64,000 bases of DNA from Stieleria neptunia. Lineage in GTDB: Bacteria; Planctomycetota; Planctomycetia; Pirellulales; Pirellulaceae. This document shows, piece after piece, positions 1 through 10,599 of this stretch. Location: contig NZ_CP037423.1 of assembly GCF_007754155.1 (NCBI RefSeq), forward strand, positions 2,914,001 to 2,978,000, read 5' to 3'. The notes below the pieces were generated by a model. That model saw only the letters and a program-made list of their open reading frames with translations. It was not told the DNA's origin and ran no database searches. The first letter of the stretch is position 1. The number at the start of each line of letters is the position of its first letter. The position numbers were made by a program, and so were the translations under genes.

Positions 1-626
1 CCGTAGGCAGTACCATGAGTTTTCTGCGACAACTCGTAGGCGGTGTTAGCACCTTGGATCATTGGCCGACCGCGATCATGAGAGGCGGATTGATCCAGTC
101 TTCGGCGAATTTGTCGTTTGCGTCTGCGGATCAGATCGGGTTTCATTATTTTCACTCGAAATCTCCATCGCGGTGAACGAGCAGAATGTTGGGCCTCGGC
201 AAAAAGACCAACAATCTGCGGGGATACTTCGAGTTTTTCATGCGCAAATCCCGTGCCAATCAGCCGTCATCTGCTGGTTTAGGGACTAGAAGTAGGTCAA
301 GGCAATCGTCGTTACGGATTCGGCCCGATCGTTTCCATGATCGCGCGTTGAGGATGCACGAAGTTCCAGCACGGTCAAGCCTCTGCAGTCTGGCCGCTTG
401 GGTGCACCGTTGTCCTAAATCCAGTCGAATTCTCACGAATGGTGCGCCGAAGGAATTCAGCCATTTTGCGGCGGTCGATGCAACCTCCCGCAGTTACGGA
501 ACCATATGACTAGATCGCTAATGGATTGGTTCACGCCCTTGCGATTGCGATGTCGGCCTGCCGCTGCTGTGAGGTGAGTGCGTCACCTTTGTGGCTTGGC
601 ATGGATCCAATTGTCGAACGGACTGC
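1..626. other. No gene recognised
   Basis: Short open frames exist on the plus strand but none has recognisable domain content, a convincing start or planctomycete-like composition, and they overlap each other in different frames. No RNA gene or obvious repeat is seen. It may be decayed coding sequence or the 3' surroundings of a gene lying left of the window. Confidence 0.4.
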
Positions 627-1016
627 TCACGATTCGACATTGATCAGCCTGTTGCGTAGCTCCTCAAGACGTGATTTCTCGGGTCTCAGGTTGGTCCGAA
701 TCTCACGTCTGATCTGCCAATATGCGAGCCCCATGAATACGACGAAAGCTGGAATGAAGATGGTGTAGAACGAGTAACGCTTCGAATCCTCAACGATGAA
801 CAAGCCGATCGCCAGCCCCAAGCTTGTTGGGCCCGCAAACCACCAGAGGAAGTTCCGTATTCGCCCCATTTGGTAGATTACCGCGTCGATGGATTGCTGG
901 ACGATCCCAAGCAGGGAAGCATCGAAGCGCATCTCCCGTTTCTTGCGCGCGTTTCGGCCAGTCCAGACAAACATTGCGGCCAATAGGCTGGCGATAGAGC
1001 CATGTGGACTCAGCAA
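627..1016 (-). CDS. Small two-TM membrane protein, probably 5'-truncated remnant
   Basis: The 129-residue product has a basic cytoplasmic-looking start, a first hydrophobic segment around residues 55-75 (FLWWFAGPTSLGLAIGLFIV), a second around residues 83-100, and a charged C-terminal tail. The block RFDASLLGIVQQSIDAVIYQ followed by a WW-containing membrane segment resembles small conserved planctomycete membrane proteins that I know only as hypothetical. Those are usually longer at the N-terminus. Here the frame closes upstream, so this is probably a remnant or a gene with a disrupted 5' end. No function can be assigned. Confidence 0.5.
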   Translation of the reverse strand: MLSPHGSIASLLAAMFVWTGRNARKKREMRFDASLLGIVQQSIDAVIYQMGRIRNFLWWFAGPTSLGLAIGLFIVEDSKRYSFYTIFIPAFVVFMGLAYWQIRREIRTNLRPEKSRLEELRNRLINVES

Positions 1017-1354
1017 CTTGCGTCTTGTACCCCGGGATCGACTTCCACACTTGGAATGCGATTTATTGAAGCAGGTCGTCGCGATCGTGTATTGACTGCG
1101 CGAAGGATCGAGCCACCTTGATCAACAAGCCCTTGTGGCGACTCAGCCAGTCGTTCCGTACTCGTACCCTTCTGAACGCAGAATCACGTGATTTCTGCTA
1201 ATCAGTTCCTTTGCTCCGTTGCAATCAGGCTCATCGTCTGCCCTGCCATCAGGATCTCTTCTCACTTTGTTGTCGGGCAATTGAGAGATTTGGCGGTTGC
1301 CATGGTAGAGGTGTAAATCCGGCCCCTGTAACCTAGCGATCCAATAGGAACGAC
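1017..1354. other. Intergenic, no gene seen
   Basis: About 340 bases between the minus-strand membrane-protein remnant and the plus-strand thioredoxin-like gene. It must hold the promoter of the latter, but no convincing -35/-10 pair or RNA structure stands out. Confidence 0.4.
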
Positions 1355-1858
1355 ATGCAATCCAAATTCCCAATCACCGGCGACCACGAATCACGACCTA
1401 ATGGCAAATCGTTTTTCCATTTTTGGCGATGCTTCTGGCTTTCCTTTCTCGTTATCTCACTCGCCTACGCTTGGTACTGCTATTACGTCCCCTCCAATCG
1501 CGTCGCTTGGGCTGAAAGCTACGCTTCTGCTCAAACGAAAGCCATTCAGACTGGGAAACCCATACTGCTCTATTTTACCGGCGAGTGGTGCGTTCCGTGT
1601 CGGATTATGAAACGCAACGTATGGGCCGACGAACAGGTGGCGGCATCGGTCAATGCGGAATTCATCCCTGTGGAAATTGACGTGGACGACCCTGACGACG
1701 CTGCTGTGTTAGCTCGCTACAACATCGTCGGCTCTCCCTTCACGATCGTTACCGATCAGGAAGGGAACGTTCTGCGATGGCGAGAAGGGGGACTCGAAAA
1801 ATCCGAATTTCTCGAATTCCTCAAGGCATCCAATTCATTCGTTTCTGAGGATTCTTAG
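1355..1858 (+). CDS. Membrane-anchored thioredoxin-like protein
   Basis: A 167-residue protein with one N-terminal membrane anchor (about residues 24-44) followed by a thioredoxin fold. The redox motif WCVPC is at residues 78-82 (Cys79, Cys82), preceded by a KPILLYFTGE strand and followed by the GSPFT stretch expected to hold the cis-Pro. Thioredoxin family members of this kind act outside the cytoplasmic membrane in disulfide exchange or cytochrome/metalloprotein maturation. The anchor and motif are seen directly; the partner is unknown. The ATG at 1355 puts the anchor intact at the N-terminus. The stop codon overlaps the first base of a serine-hydrolase fragment. Confidence 0.85.
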   Translation: MQSKFPITGDHESRPNGKSFFHFWRCFWLSFLVISLAYAWYCYYVPSNRVAWAESYASAQTKAIQTGKPILLYFTGEWCVPCRIMKRNVWADEQVAASVNAEFIPVEIDVDDPDDAAVLARYNIVGSPFTIVTDQEGNVLRWREGGLEKSEFLEFLKASNSFVSEDS

Positions 1859-2142
1859 TGCCAAACGCCACGGCTACCGTTTCACCACAGAGAAATGAAC
1901 GAAGAGCTTGGGGCACTGGTGCGGTGAATCCGGCAGACTCTGTCGTGGCCGGCTCGATCTCCAAGAGCTTCACGGCGCTGGCCGTCATGCAACTGGTTGA
2001 GGCAGGCACGGTCGACCTAGACACCGAGCTCTCGCAATATCTTGACGGTTTTTCGGGCCGGCGAACTTCACCGACAAAACCTACCGAGAGCATTTGGACT
2101 TCCGCTCGCTTAACGGCATCTTCGTCTTTCGACCCAGCGTAA
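1858..2142 (+). pseudogene. Fragment of a beta-lactamase-related serine hydrolase
   Basis: The frame opens with GTG overlapping the preceding stop codon and encodes about 45 residues typical of the class C beta-lactamase/PBP4*-like family, including the SxxK nucleophile motif in GSISKSFTALAVMQLVEAG followed by a DLDTELSQYL stretch. After about position 2055 the frame loses similarity. Another frame reads FTDKTYREHLDFRSLNGI, which I do not recognise. The normal protein is several hundred residues long with a YxN motif, absent here. It is best read as an internal fragment left by deletion or recombination, probably not functional. Confidence 0.6.
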
Positions 2143-2435
2143 ATGCCTACTTTGGAACAGACTGGACGGTTTGGAATCGGACAGGGAAAGCAAACTCAGT
2201 CGGTGTCCGTCGCTGTTGTAGGAATTCGTGTCGTCTGATTCGCCTGACCTTGCATGGATCGTTTGTTGGCGGTGTAAATGATTGCCGGCACCGCCGAATG
2301 GTCGCTCAAAAAATCGCCAGACGTTCAGGCTGTGGAGCACACCGTCGAGGCTGAGCCGACTATCATTGCTTGTTTAGGTGCAAATTCGGACTTTTCGAGA
2401 GGCGTGATAAATACCTTGAATCTAAGTGTTAGTAG
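2143..2435. other. Intergenic upstream of the sigma factor
   Basis: Mostly uninformative sequence; the first part may be more debris of the serine-hydrolase region. It should contain the sigma-factor promoter, but no site is clear enough to name. Confidence 0.3.
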
Positions 2436-3014
2436 ATGAACGACATCACGCAAAAATTGGAGCCGGACGAAGCTTCACAGCAGCTTTCGACAACGGATCT
2501 GCTCCCTCTGGTTTACGACGAGCTGAAGAAGTTGGCTGCGGCCCGTTTGGCTCTGGAAGGCCCCGGACATAGCCTTCAAACGACGGCTCTTGTTCATGAG
2601 GCTTATACGCGTCTTGTCGGATCGCACCGGAGCCCACGATGGGACGGTCGCGGCCACTTCTTTGCGGCCGCGGCGGAGGCGATGAGGCGGATTCTTGTCG
2701 ATCATGCGCGTAACGCACGTCGCCAGAAACGTGGCGGTACCGCAAAATCCGTTCCGCTGGAATTGATCGATCTGCACTGGCAGCCAGAGTACGGCGATAT
2801 CCTGGATTTACATGAGGCGTTGGACGGTCTGGCGGAAGTCTCCCCGCCGGCGGCCGAATTGGTCAAGTTGCGATGTTTCGCTGGCCAAACGTACGCGGAG
2901 GCCGCGTTATTGATGGACATCTCCCCCCGAACCGCGAAACGATACTGGGCATTTGCACGCGCATGGCTGTATCGCGCGATCGCTACGCCGGAAACGCGAC
3001 TCGAATCGGACTGA
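2436..3014 (+). CDS. ECF-type RNA polymerase sigma factor (planctomycete TIGR02999-like)
   Basis: The 192-residue protein has region 2 near residues 20-90, with LPLVYDELKKLAAARL and the family hallmark HSLQTTALVHEAYTRL, then RRILVDHARNARRQKRGG, and region 4 near residues 130-180 with a helix-turn-helix (AEAALLMDISPRTAKRYWAF). This matches the large planctomycete ECF subfamily that is typically encoded beside a Ser/Thr protein kinase rather than a classical anti-sigma factor. The kinase gene follows after about 107 bases on the same strand. By analogy with such pairs, phosphorylation may control the factor, but that is inference. No conserved cysteines of a zinc-binding anti-sigma partner are seen nearby. 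Confidence 0.9.
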   Translation: MNDITQKLEPDEASQQLSTTDLLPLVYDELKKLAAARLALEGPGHSLQTTALVHEAYTRLVGSHRSPRWDGRGHFFAAAAEAMRRILVDHARNARRQKRGGTAKSVPLELIDLHWQPEYGDILDLHEALDGLAEVSPPAAELVKLRCFAGQTYAEAALLMDISPRTAKRYWAFARAWLYRAIATPETRLESD

Positions 3015-3121
3015 TTTTTCTGTTTTCGTGGCACCCCGGTACATCAAACGGAGCATTGAACCACTGAAGGCGTCTTCTGCACGTCGATCTCCTACCAAAA
3101 ATTGATCCTGCCGAAGAATCC

Positions 3122-5866
3122 ATGACCCGCGAGCGATCCGCCCAAAGCATGCCAGACAGAAGGATCCAAGAAATCTTCTCGATGGCGATCGAGATCGATT
3201 CCGCTGCGAAGCGAAAACGCTTTATCAATCAAGAATGCGGCAATGAAGCAGACCTCCGTCGGGAAATTGGTGAATTGCTTCGGGCCCATCAGATGGCGGG
3301 CAGTTTTTTCATCGATCATGCCAACGGCCTCACCAGTGGTGACGATCCGGACTTTTTCTTGGACATCCATTCGCGACTGACACCGGGATCCACGATTGGC
3401 CAATTCACGATCGGTTCGATCCTAGGAGAAGGCGGTTATGGCGTCGTCTATGACGCCGATCAATTCGTCCCCGTCCGGCGTCGTGTCGCCATCAAGGTCA
3501 TCAAACCTGGGATGGACACCCGCGAAGTGCTGCGTCGATTCGATACCGAGCGTCAGACCTTGGCGTTGATGAATCACCCCAACATCGCAAAGTTTTTTGA
3601 CGTCGGCAGCACGGACGCCGGTCGACCCTATTTTGTGATGGAACGCGTCGAAGGGTTGCCGATTACGGATCATTGCGATCATGCCCAATTAAGCCTTGAG
3701 CAGCGTCTAAAACTGTTCTGCGATGCCTGCTACGCCGTTCAGCACGCGCATCAAAAAGGCATCCTTCATCGAGATCTAAAACCATCGAACATCCTTGTCA
3801 CTGAGGTCGACGGAAAACCGACTGCGAAGGTGATCGACTTCGGTGTCGCCAAGGCCCTCGAAACAGAGGACGAGAACCAAACCGCGGTGACTCGGCTCGA
3901 TCAACTGATCGGCACCCCCCTTTACATCAGCCCCGAGCAGGCCGAGTGTCCTGCGGACATCGATACCAGGACGGACGTCTATTCCCTGGGAGTCGTTCTC
4001 TATGAGTTGCTTTGTGGTCAGACGCCGTTTCATCGCTTGAGAGCGTTTCGCGTCGACTTGGCAGAGTTGAGGCGTATCCTGAGCGAGGAAGAAGCTCGCA
4101 AACCGAGCACTCACGCCGAATCGAAATGCTTGGGTGCGAATCCACTCAAGGGCGATTTGGATTGGATCGCGATGAAGGCGATCGAAAAGGATCCGGATCG
4201 CCGTTATCCGACGGTGGACGCCTTGGCCGACGATGTCAAACGCTACCTGGCACGTGAACCGGTCTCCGCCGGACCACCGACACAGCTTTACCGAGTTTCC
4301 AAATTTGCCAGTCGCCACCGTGCCGCGCTCGCTTTCTCAATGGTGTTGATCGCTTCCTTGGCCGGTGGTGCCGCGCTGGCAACTTGGCAAGCGGTTCGCG
4401 CGACGCTCGCAGAGCAACTTGCCGAAGATCGACTGGAAGCGGTGGCGCAAGAACAGCAGCGAACACAAACAGCTTTACGTCTCGCCGAGGCGGCGGAAGC
4501 CGAACAACGGCGTCTGCGCGGATTGGCCGAGCAGCGAGAGCGATTTTCAAGACAACTGGTTTATGCCTCCGACATCCGCTTGGCAGGACAGTCGCTGCAA
4601 GATGGTGATCTTCGCAGCTTCGTCGACCAATTGGATCGTCATCGTCCTGCAACGGAAGCTGTCGATCTGAGAGGGTTCGAATGGTGGTTCCTGCGCGGCT
4701 TGGGTGTCGTCGACTATCAATCCCTGAAGACAGCGGGAAGCGGAGTCTGTTTGACTCGGTTCACGAGTGACGACGGTTACTTGGTCAGCGGCCACTACAA
4801 CGGCAAGATCGGGATTTACGATGCCCAATCTTTTCAGCCCGTCCGCACCCTCAAGGGCCATGGCTCTTTCACCAACGACATCGACCTTTCCCCGAACGGC
4901 AAAATCCTGGCCTCGGCCGGTGATGATCATTTCCTGCGGTTTTGGGAGATTGAATCGGGGGAAAAAATTCGCCACGTCAAGGCCGACGAAGGACACGTCA
5001 ATCGCGTTTGGTATGCCCTCGATGGCCAGTTGATCCTCTCGTCGGGCGAAGAACCGGACGTCAAACTTTGGGATCCGTCCAGCTTGGAAATCATCGATCG
5101 CCTCCGCGGCTATGCGACATTCCCCCACCACGGCATCAAAAGTCGACTGGCTTGCTCGCCCGACCGAACTCGCTGCGTCGCTGCCGACCAGTACAAGACG
5201 GCGCGGGTGTATGACCTGAAGACTCGCGAGGTGATTTGCTCGCTGGAGATCGGGCCGAGCGGGTTCATCCGCTGTTTGCAATTCTCACCCGACGGCCGAT
5301 GGATCGCAGGCGGAAGGAGTGACCACCAAATCACGTTGTGGGATGCGGAAACGGGTGAAGTGCTTGAGCGCTTTCGAGGCCATTTGGATGACGTCCAGGA
5401 CATCGCGTTTCATCCCGACGGGAACCTGATCGCATCCTCGGACAAATCGGGCGTCGTGCGGACTTGGAGGATTCGACGTGACGGTCCGCCGAAGGAAAAC
5501 GTTGACAAAACGGAATCCGACAACACGCGAATTTCGAATTGGCCCGACGCGTTTGCTGCCCATGACGATCGGATCTGGTCGTTGGACTTTTCTCCCGATG
5601 GCGAAACCTTGGTGACCGGTTGTCGCGACGGCACGTTGCGGACCTGGACGGCACAATCCATCCATCGCTATCCCACGGGGTCGAATCGTCTGGAACCGCA
5701 AGCCGTCTGGATCGATGACCACCGTCTGGTCGTCACCGGGGAAAAGCAGTTGGTGTTTTGGGACCTGGAAACGGGTCGCAAGCAGGAAAGCGAAGTGCTT
5801 CCCGATTGGATCCAGTCGATCGCCCTTTCACAAGACGGCTCCAAAATCGCGACCGGGCACGAATAG
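3122..5866 (+). CDS. Ser/Thr protein kinase with TM segment and WD40 repeats, cut by an in-frame TAG
   Basis: The N-terminal kinase domain (about residues 95-380) is complete. It has a glycine loop GEGGYG, the VAIK lysine near residue 125, HRDLKPSN near residues 216-223, the DFG aspartate near 239 and GTPLYISPEQ in the activation segment. A transmembrane helix lies near residues 400-422, followed by a coiled, glutamine- and glutamate-rich linker and WD40 blades from about residue 540. The frame stops at a TAG at 5864-5866, in the middle of a blade. The same frame continues open after it for 239 codons of clear WD40 sequence, so the ancestral protein was about 1,154 residues. The kinase domain and several blades would survive in the truncated product. 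The gene is paired with the upstream sigma factor. Confidence 0.9.
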   Translation: MTRERSAQSMPDRRIQEIFSMAIEIDSAAKRKRFINQECGNEADLRREIGELLRAHQMAGSFFIDHANGLTSGDDPDFFLDIHSRLTPGSTIGQFTIGSILGEGGYGVVYDADQFVPVRRRVAIKVIKPGMDTREVLRRFDTERQTLALMNHPNIAKFFDVGSTDAGRPYFVMERVEGLPITDHCDHAQLSLEQRLKLFCDACYAVQHAHQKGILHRDLKPSNILVTEVDGKPTAKVIDFGVAKALETEDENQTAVTRLDQLIGTPLYISPEQAECPADIDTRTDVYSLGVVLYELLCGQTPFHRLRAFRVDLAELRRILSEEEARKPSTHAESKCLGANPLKGDLDWIAMKAIEKDPDRRYPTVDALADDVKRYLAREPVSAGPPTQLYRVSKFASRHRAALAFSMVLIASLAGGAALATWQAVRATLAEQLAEDRLEAVAQEQQRTQTALRLAEAAEAEQRRLRGLAEQRERFSRQLVYASDIRLAGQSLQDGDLRSFVDQLDRHRPATEAVDLRGFEWWFLRGLGVVDYQSLKTAGSGVCLTRFTSDDGYLVSGHYNGKIGIYDAQSFQPVRTLKGHGSFTNDIDLSPNGKILASAGDDHFLRFWEIESGEKIRHVKADEGHVNRVWYALDGQLILSSGEEPDVKLWDPSSLEIIDRLRGYATFPHHGIKSRLACSPDRTRCVAADQYKTARVYDLKTREVICSLEIGPSGFIRCLQFSPDGRWIAGGRSDHQITLWDAETGEVLERFRGHLDDVQDIAFHPDGNLIASSDKSGVVRTWRIRRDGPPKENVDKTESDNTRISNWPDAFAAHDDRIWSLDFSPDGETLVTGCRDGTLRTWTAQSIHRYPTGSNRLEPQAVWIDDHRLVVTGEKQLVFWDLETGRKQESEVLPDWIQSIALSQDGSKIATGHE

Positions 5867-6586
5867 GGCACGATACGAATCTGGGATGCCGAATCACGGC
5901 AGATCGAAAGCGAGTTCCACGAGCACGAAGGACCTGTGCACGCGTTGACCTACTTGCCCCACGATGGCTCGCTGATTTCGTGCGGCCAAGACGGCCAAGT
6001 GATCCGCTGGGCGCCCGAAAGTCTTGAGCCCGTCGTCTTGCATCACTTCGAAGACCTATGCAAATCGGTTGCCGTTTCACCGACCGAGCTGTTGATCGCC
6101 GCGGCGGTCCAAAACGACATCTACCTGTTTGACCTGGGCAGTTCATCTGACTCGGGGAAGCGCGAAACCGAACCGATGCGGATTCCCGGTCATCAAAACT
6201 CGGTCGACAGTTTCGCCTTCAGCCCCGACGGCCGGGTGTTGGCTAGCGCCAGCGATGACCGAACCATTCGAGTTTGGAATGTCGCCGACGGTAGCTTGCG
6301 ACACGTGATCTACGCCCACCAGAGCAAGATCGAATCGATCGCCTTTTCGCCTGACGGGAAAACCATCGTCAGCGGTGACAAAGAAAGCCAACTCGCATTC
6401 AGCCATGTCGAGACGGGCCGACTGCTGTGCCGGGTCGACCTGCTCGACCGATGGCGAGACCTGGACATTGCCCCGGAAGCTCCCTGGATCAGCGAATTGA
6501 GATTCTCGCCCGACGGAACCCGCATCCTCGCCGCCATCTTTCAAACCGGCTACATCGTCCTCAACGGCCCACCACCGCAACCCTAG
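5867..6586 (+). pseudogene. Distal WD40 portion of the kinase gene, downstream of the in-frame stop
   Basis: In the same frame as the kinase, directly after TAG 5864-5866, the sequence reads GTIRIWDAES and continues through further WD40 blades (for example FSPDGRVLASASDDRTIRVW) to a TAG at 6584-6586. There is no frameshift, only the single stop. Without readthrough or an internal start (an ATG occurs at 5936) this part is not joined to the kinase. A loss of about 240 residues would leave an incomplete propeller. Confidence 0.85.
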
Positions 6587-6774
6587 TCGCATCAAACAAA
6601 GACAGGTCATGACTTTCAACCGCACAAACACGCACAGTGTTCTGCTGGGGTGAGGGGGAATTCACACGCTCCACCCATCATTCTGCCACCTCCCATCGCC
6701 TCCCCCACCACCATCACCGTCCATCCTCCGCAAACGATTCATACTCCACGATCAACCCGCCCCATTGCGACCCA

Positions 6775-9700
6775 ATGAATCACTCCCACAGCTCCCGCTG
6801 GACCCGAGCGTTCCGAAACCGATTGGCCAAGCGGCACCAGCTACGACTGCGGCTCGAGCAACTCGAATCCCGCTACCTACTCGCCGCTGACATCCCCTCC
6901 CCCGCGCCGATCACCTGGTTCGAATCCTACGACGACGTTCCGCGAGTCAGCTAAGAGTCCCTGGCCGACGAGGATCCGATTTACCCGGCGGGCTTCCAGG
7001 GTCCGCATGAACTCGCGGCCGGCGAGTGGAATATCCAGCTTGAGGAATCCACTTCACGGCGTGTTGCAATCTGCAAGCCGTGGACTCATACCTCGACGAC
7101 GGCTTCAATGACTTCACCGTCATCGCGGGCTTGGGCTCAGAAGGATTGATGTTGGTCCGTGGACAGGGAGTGAGTTCGGCGGACGTTGAATCGAGCCTGA
7201 GCCGAAACGAATCCGTCGGGTCGTACAGCTTGAACTCGATGATTACCGGACAGGCAACACAGCCGAATGATTCCGAGTATGTACCGGGGCTGCTAGAAGG
7301 ATTGACGCAAATCGGCGCCGAAGCGGCCTGGGACCAGTCCATCGGGAGCATGCAAACAGTTGTCGGTGTGGTCGATTCCGGCATCGATCTCGATCATCGT
7401 GATCTGTTTCTGAACATCTGGATCAACCAGGGCGAGATCCCGGCCGACCTTGGCGCGCAGGATATTGACGGCGATGGGCTGATCACCTTTTATGACCTCA
7501 ATAACCTGCGTGTGATCGATGGTGTGATCTATGTCGCCTCGACCGTTACCCTTGATGGTGATGGCAATCTGCTTGCGGGCGATCTTGCCACCGCGGAGCA
7601 ATTGACGAACGAGACGCCCTACCCGTCCAGCGACGACGTCGACAACGTCATCGCGGTCGCGGCATCCACTCTCGTCGGCGGGCTCGCAACCTTTTCCAAC
7701 TACGGCCGCACGACTGTTGACATCGCCGCACCGGGCACTGGCATACGCAGCACACTCAAAGGCGGCGGCTACGGGACGGCAAACGGAACCAGCATGGCCA
7801 CGCCGCACGTCGCCGGCGCCGCTGCGTTGATTTGGTCCTCACAACCTCAAGGGGCGGTCGGCGAAATCCGCGCGGCCCTGCTAGACGCCGCATCTGTCGA
7901 ACCACTCGAAAACGGTGATCAGTTGGTCTCCAGCGGTGGACGCCTGAGTGCTTCCGGTGCGATCGCCGCCGATGTCTTTGCTCCTTCCGCCCGGGTCACA
8001 CAAAAGTAGAGCATTGCGACCAGCGGCGGGAAGTCGACCGAATTCACGGTCAGATACCGCCACCGGGACGGAATCGATTTGGATTCGATTGATGACAACG
8101 ACGTCATCGTCACGCGACAGTGGGGACCGGCCGACGCGATTCCCGTAACCTACAAACCGGGGTCAAAGTCGGCGACCGCAGACGGTGCGGTCGCAACCTA
8201 CGTCATCGAGGCTCCCGGCGGCGGCTCGTTCACCAACTCGACCAATATGGTGATTCAAAGCGATGACCCCAATACGGTCTCGTCACAGATTTGGGTGGAC
8301 GACCTATCGGGCCTTCCGTCGGCGTTGACGGTCACGGTGCCGATCTCGATCTTGGAGTCGTGCCCGATCCTGGCAGAATCAGCGGAAGGATCTACCAAGA
8401 TGTTGTGGCAAATGGGGTCTATGACCCTGGAGAACCGGTGGGAATGAACACAATCGTTTTCCTGGACCTGAACTTCAATCAACAAATTGATGTGGGCGAG
8501 CCCACCGCGACCCTAAATGCCGAGGGGTTGTATGAGTTTGTTGAAATGGATGCCCACGTCTCGTATTCAATCTTAGCGACGCTCCCGACCGGATTTCAGC
8601 AAGTCGCTCCCGATGCAGACGGCAATTTCGAATGGGAAATCTTCTTGCCCGCCGGAGGCGACGTCACCAATCGCAATTTCGGGTTTCGGCGGGTGCAGGC
8701 GACGGGGCAGTCGACGTCGTCAATAGTGAGTGGACGCCTGTTTGAGGACACGAACGGTAGCGGTCTGTTTGAGCAAGGAATTGAGGTTTCGCATGGAAAT
8801 GTCCCCATCTACCTCGATGCCAACAACAACCGTCGGCACAACATCGGGTCAGATGAACCAATCACTCTCACAAATGCGGATGGAACGTTTGCAATCGACG
8901 GTTTGAGTTCTCAGATCGTCACACTGCGAACCAGCTTAAACGACCGTTTCGTGCATACAACGCCGCTAGGGAATTCGTTTGATCTGGAAACGTCTCGCCT
9001 GTTCTCGGGTGTGGTTGCGTTTGATACCGCCAGTGCAGCGACGCCCAGCGATTTTAATTTGGATGGCATCGCGGATTTGGCTGTCGCCAACGTCAGCCAG
9101 AATACGCTGTCGATCTTGGCTGGTCGCGCCGACGGGGTGATCATTCGCGAAACGGCACACCCGATCGGCACCGGTGAAAAAGGCATCGACAGCATGGACG
9201 TGGCCGACATCGACAACGACGGGGACTTGGACATCGTCGCCACAAGACTGTCCGATGGCGGCGTGTCCATCTTCCGAAACATCACCGACACGACAGCGGA
9301 TCCGGTTCACATTCAATTTGAGCCACTGGAGAGCTTCGGCGTCGCCCAGGCGTCTGTCTTTGAACGGGCGCCAATCGTGCTGGCAAACTTTGACAACGAT
9401 GTATCGGGGCCGGGCGGCGAAGGCACGGTCGACATCGTCGCGATTCCAAAATCGACCGCGACGGTCAACGTCATGATGAATTCCCTGGTCGACGGTGGCC
9501 ACCGGGTTGCACTGGATGGTTTGAACACGATCAGCGACTTGGACTTCATCATTACACCGACCGGTGATGTGGTGCCACCGTCCGTGACAGACGTGCGGAT
9601 CGCCGCGTCCGGATGGGCGACGAGTTTCAAGTCGGCCGTCGATCCGCAAAATTTGCGCGGCGCCATCGTTCCCGGACCGTCTCCCTTACGGCCGCTCTCG

Positions 9701-10330
9701 TGGCACGGCCTGGACACGCTCTTTGTCGAGTTCAGTGAAGACATTCAAAAAGCCACCGACGGCATCATTGACGCGGCCGACTTGACGTTGGTTGGTGCCA
9801 ATGTCCCGGACTACAAGTCCGCGTCGGGCATTGGTATCACGACCAGCTATACCGATGGAGGAGGCGATGGTCCGTTCCTGTTGACGATTCAGTTGGCGGG
9901 GTCTGCAAATTTTGAAGCGGATCGCATCGTGTTGGGATTGAGCGATTCGATCGTCGATCTGGCCGGCAATCCACTCGGCGGCAATTCAATCTTTGGGTTC
10001 AACGTGTTGCCGGGTGATGTCGATGGCAGTGGCGGTGTCTTGGCCAACGATGTGCTAATGGTCAACGCCAGTCAATTCACGTTCGCCGGCGCGGTGGGCT
10101 ACGACGCCTTCCGAGATATCGATGGCTCGGGAGCGGTCTTTGCCAACGATGTCTTGCTGGCCAACGGTCGCCAGTTCACGTTTTTGCCGCCAGAATCGCC
10201 CGCGGCACCGCCGACGTTGGACCCAGGCTCGGTCGACGAGTTTTTCGAATCGATTACTTCAGACGGTGAGGGCGAGCTTGCCGCAGAGACCGGTATCAAG
10301 TTGTTTTGCAACAGCGAACCAAACGCTTGA
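6775..10330 (+). pseudogene. Decayed paralogue of the giant subtilisin-like secreted protein
   Basis: Comparison with the intact copy that follows shows the lesions. The N-terminal sorting motif LEQLESRYLLA is present. A TAA at 6952-6954 replaces a Phe codon. A frameshift lies between about 7035 and 7065. An in-frame deletion of about 600 bases near 7625 removes the HGTHVAG catalytic-His region, while the Asp (DSGIDLDH) and Ser (GTSMATPHVAG) motifs remain. A TAG at 8007-8009 replaces a Glu codon. A junction near 8345 changes frame and lacks about 5.4 kb present in the other copy (P-domain, beta-helix and PD40 blocks). Near 9040 about 0.7 kb of FG-GAP repeats is missing. The 3' end stops after a dockerin-like pair, without the cohesin-like tail. 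The longest open stretch (8291-10330) still encodes SdrD-like, FG-GAP and dockerin-like modules. It is a pseudogene by every criterion visible. Confidence 0.88.
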
Positions 10331-10599
10331 CAGAAGTCTTCGTTTCAACCGGACCAGTAGCAGAGAAGTTGGTAGGAAAATGGAGGAAGGGAGATGAAGA
10401 ACGGCGGGAGCCAAGTCCGTTTCAGTTTTCCACAAAAACAACGCAAATCACGGCATCGATTCTCGCATCGGTGAGCCATTTGTTTTATGATCCCATCTTC
10501 CGCTTCCGCTGAGGGGTTCGGTCGGCACCCAAGCCTGTCGTTGGTGATGTGCGGAGTCGCATCTGACTAGTGATTGGTTTTTTGGTAGGTACGCCATCG
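10331..10599. other. Spacer between the two giant paralogues
   Basis: About 270 bases that should contain the promoter and ribosome-binding region of the intact giant gene. A purine-rich stretch near 10375-10400 and a weak GGTAGGT about 10 bases before the chosen ATG at 10600 are the only signals noted. Confidence 0.3.

Noticed and set aside
4547..5281. Minus-strand open frame of 244 codons in the kinase gene
   Set aside because: Antisense shadow of WD40 repeats, without start signal or domain.
5864..5866. TAG read as a recoded amino acid (for example pyrrolysine)
   Set aside because: No supporting machinery or downstream element is seen, and other genes here use TAG as a stop (for example the thioredoxin-like and transposase genes).
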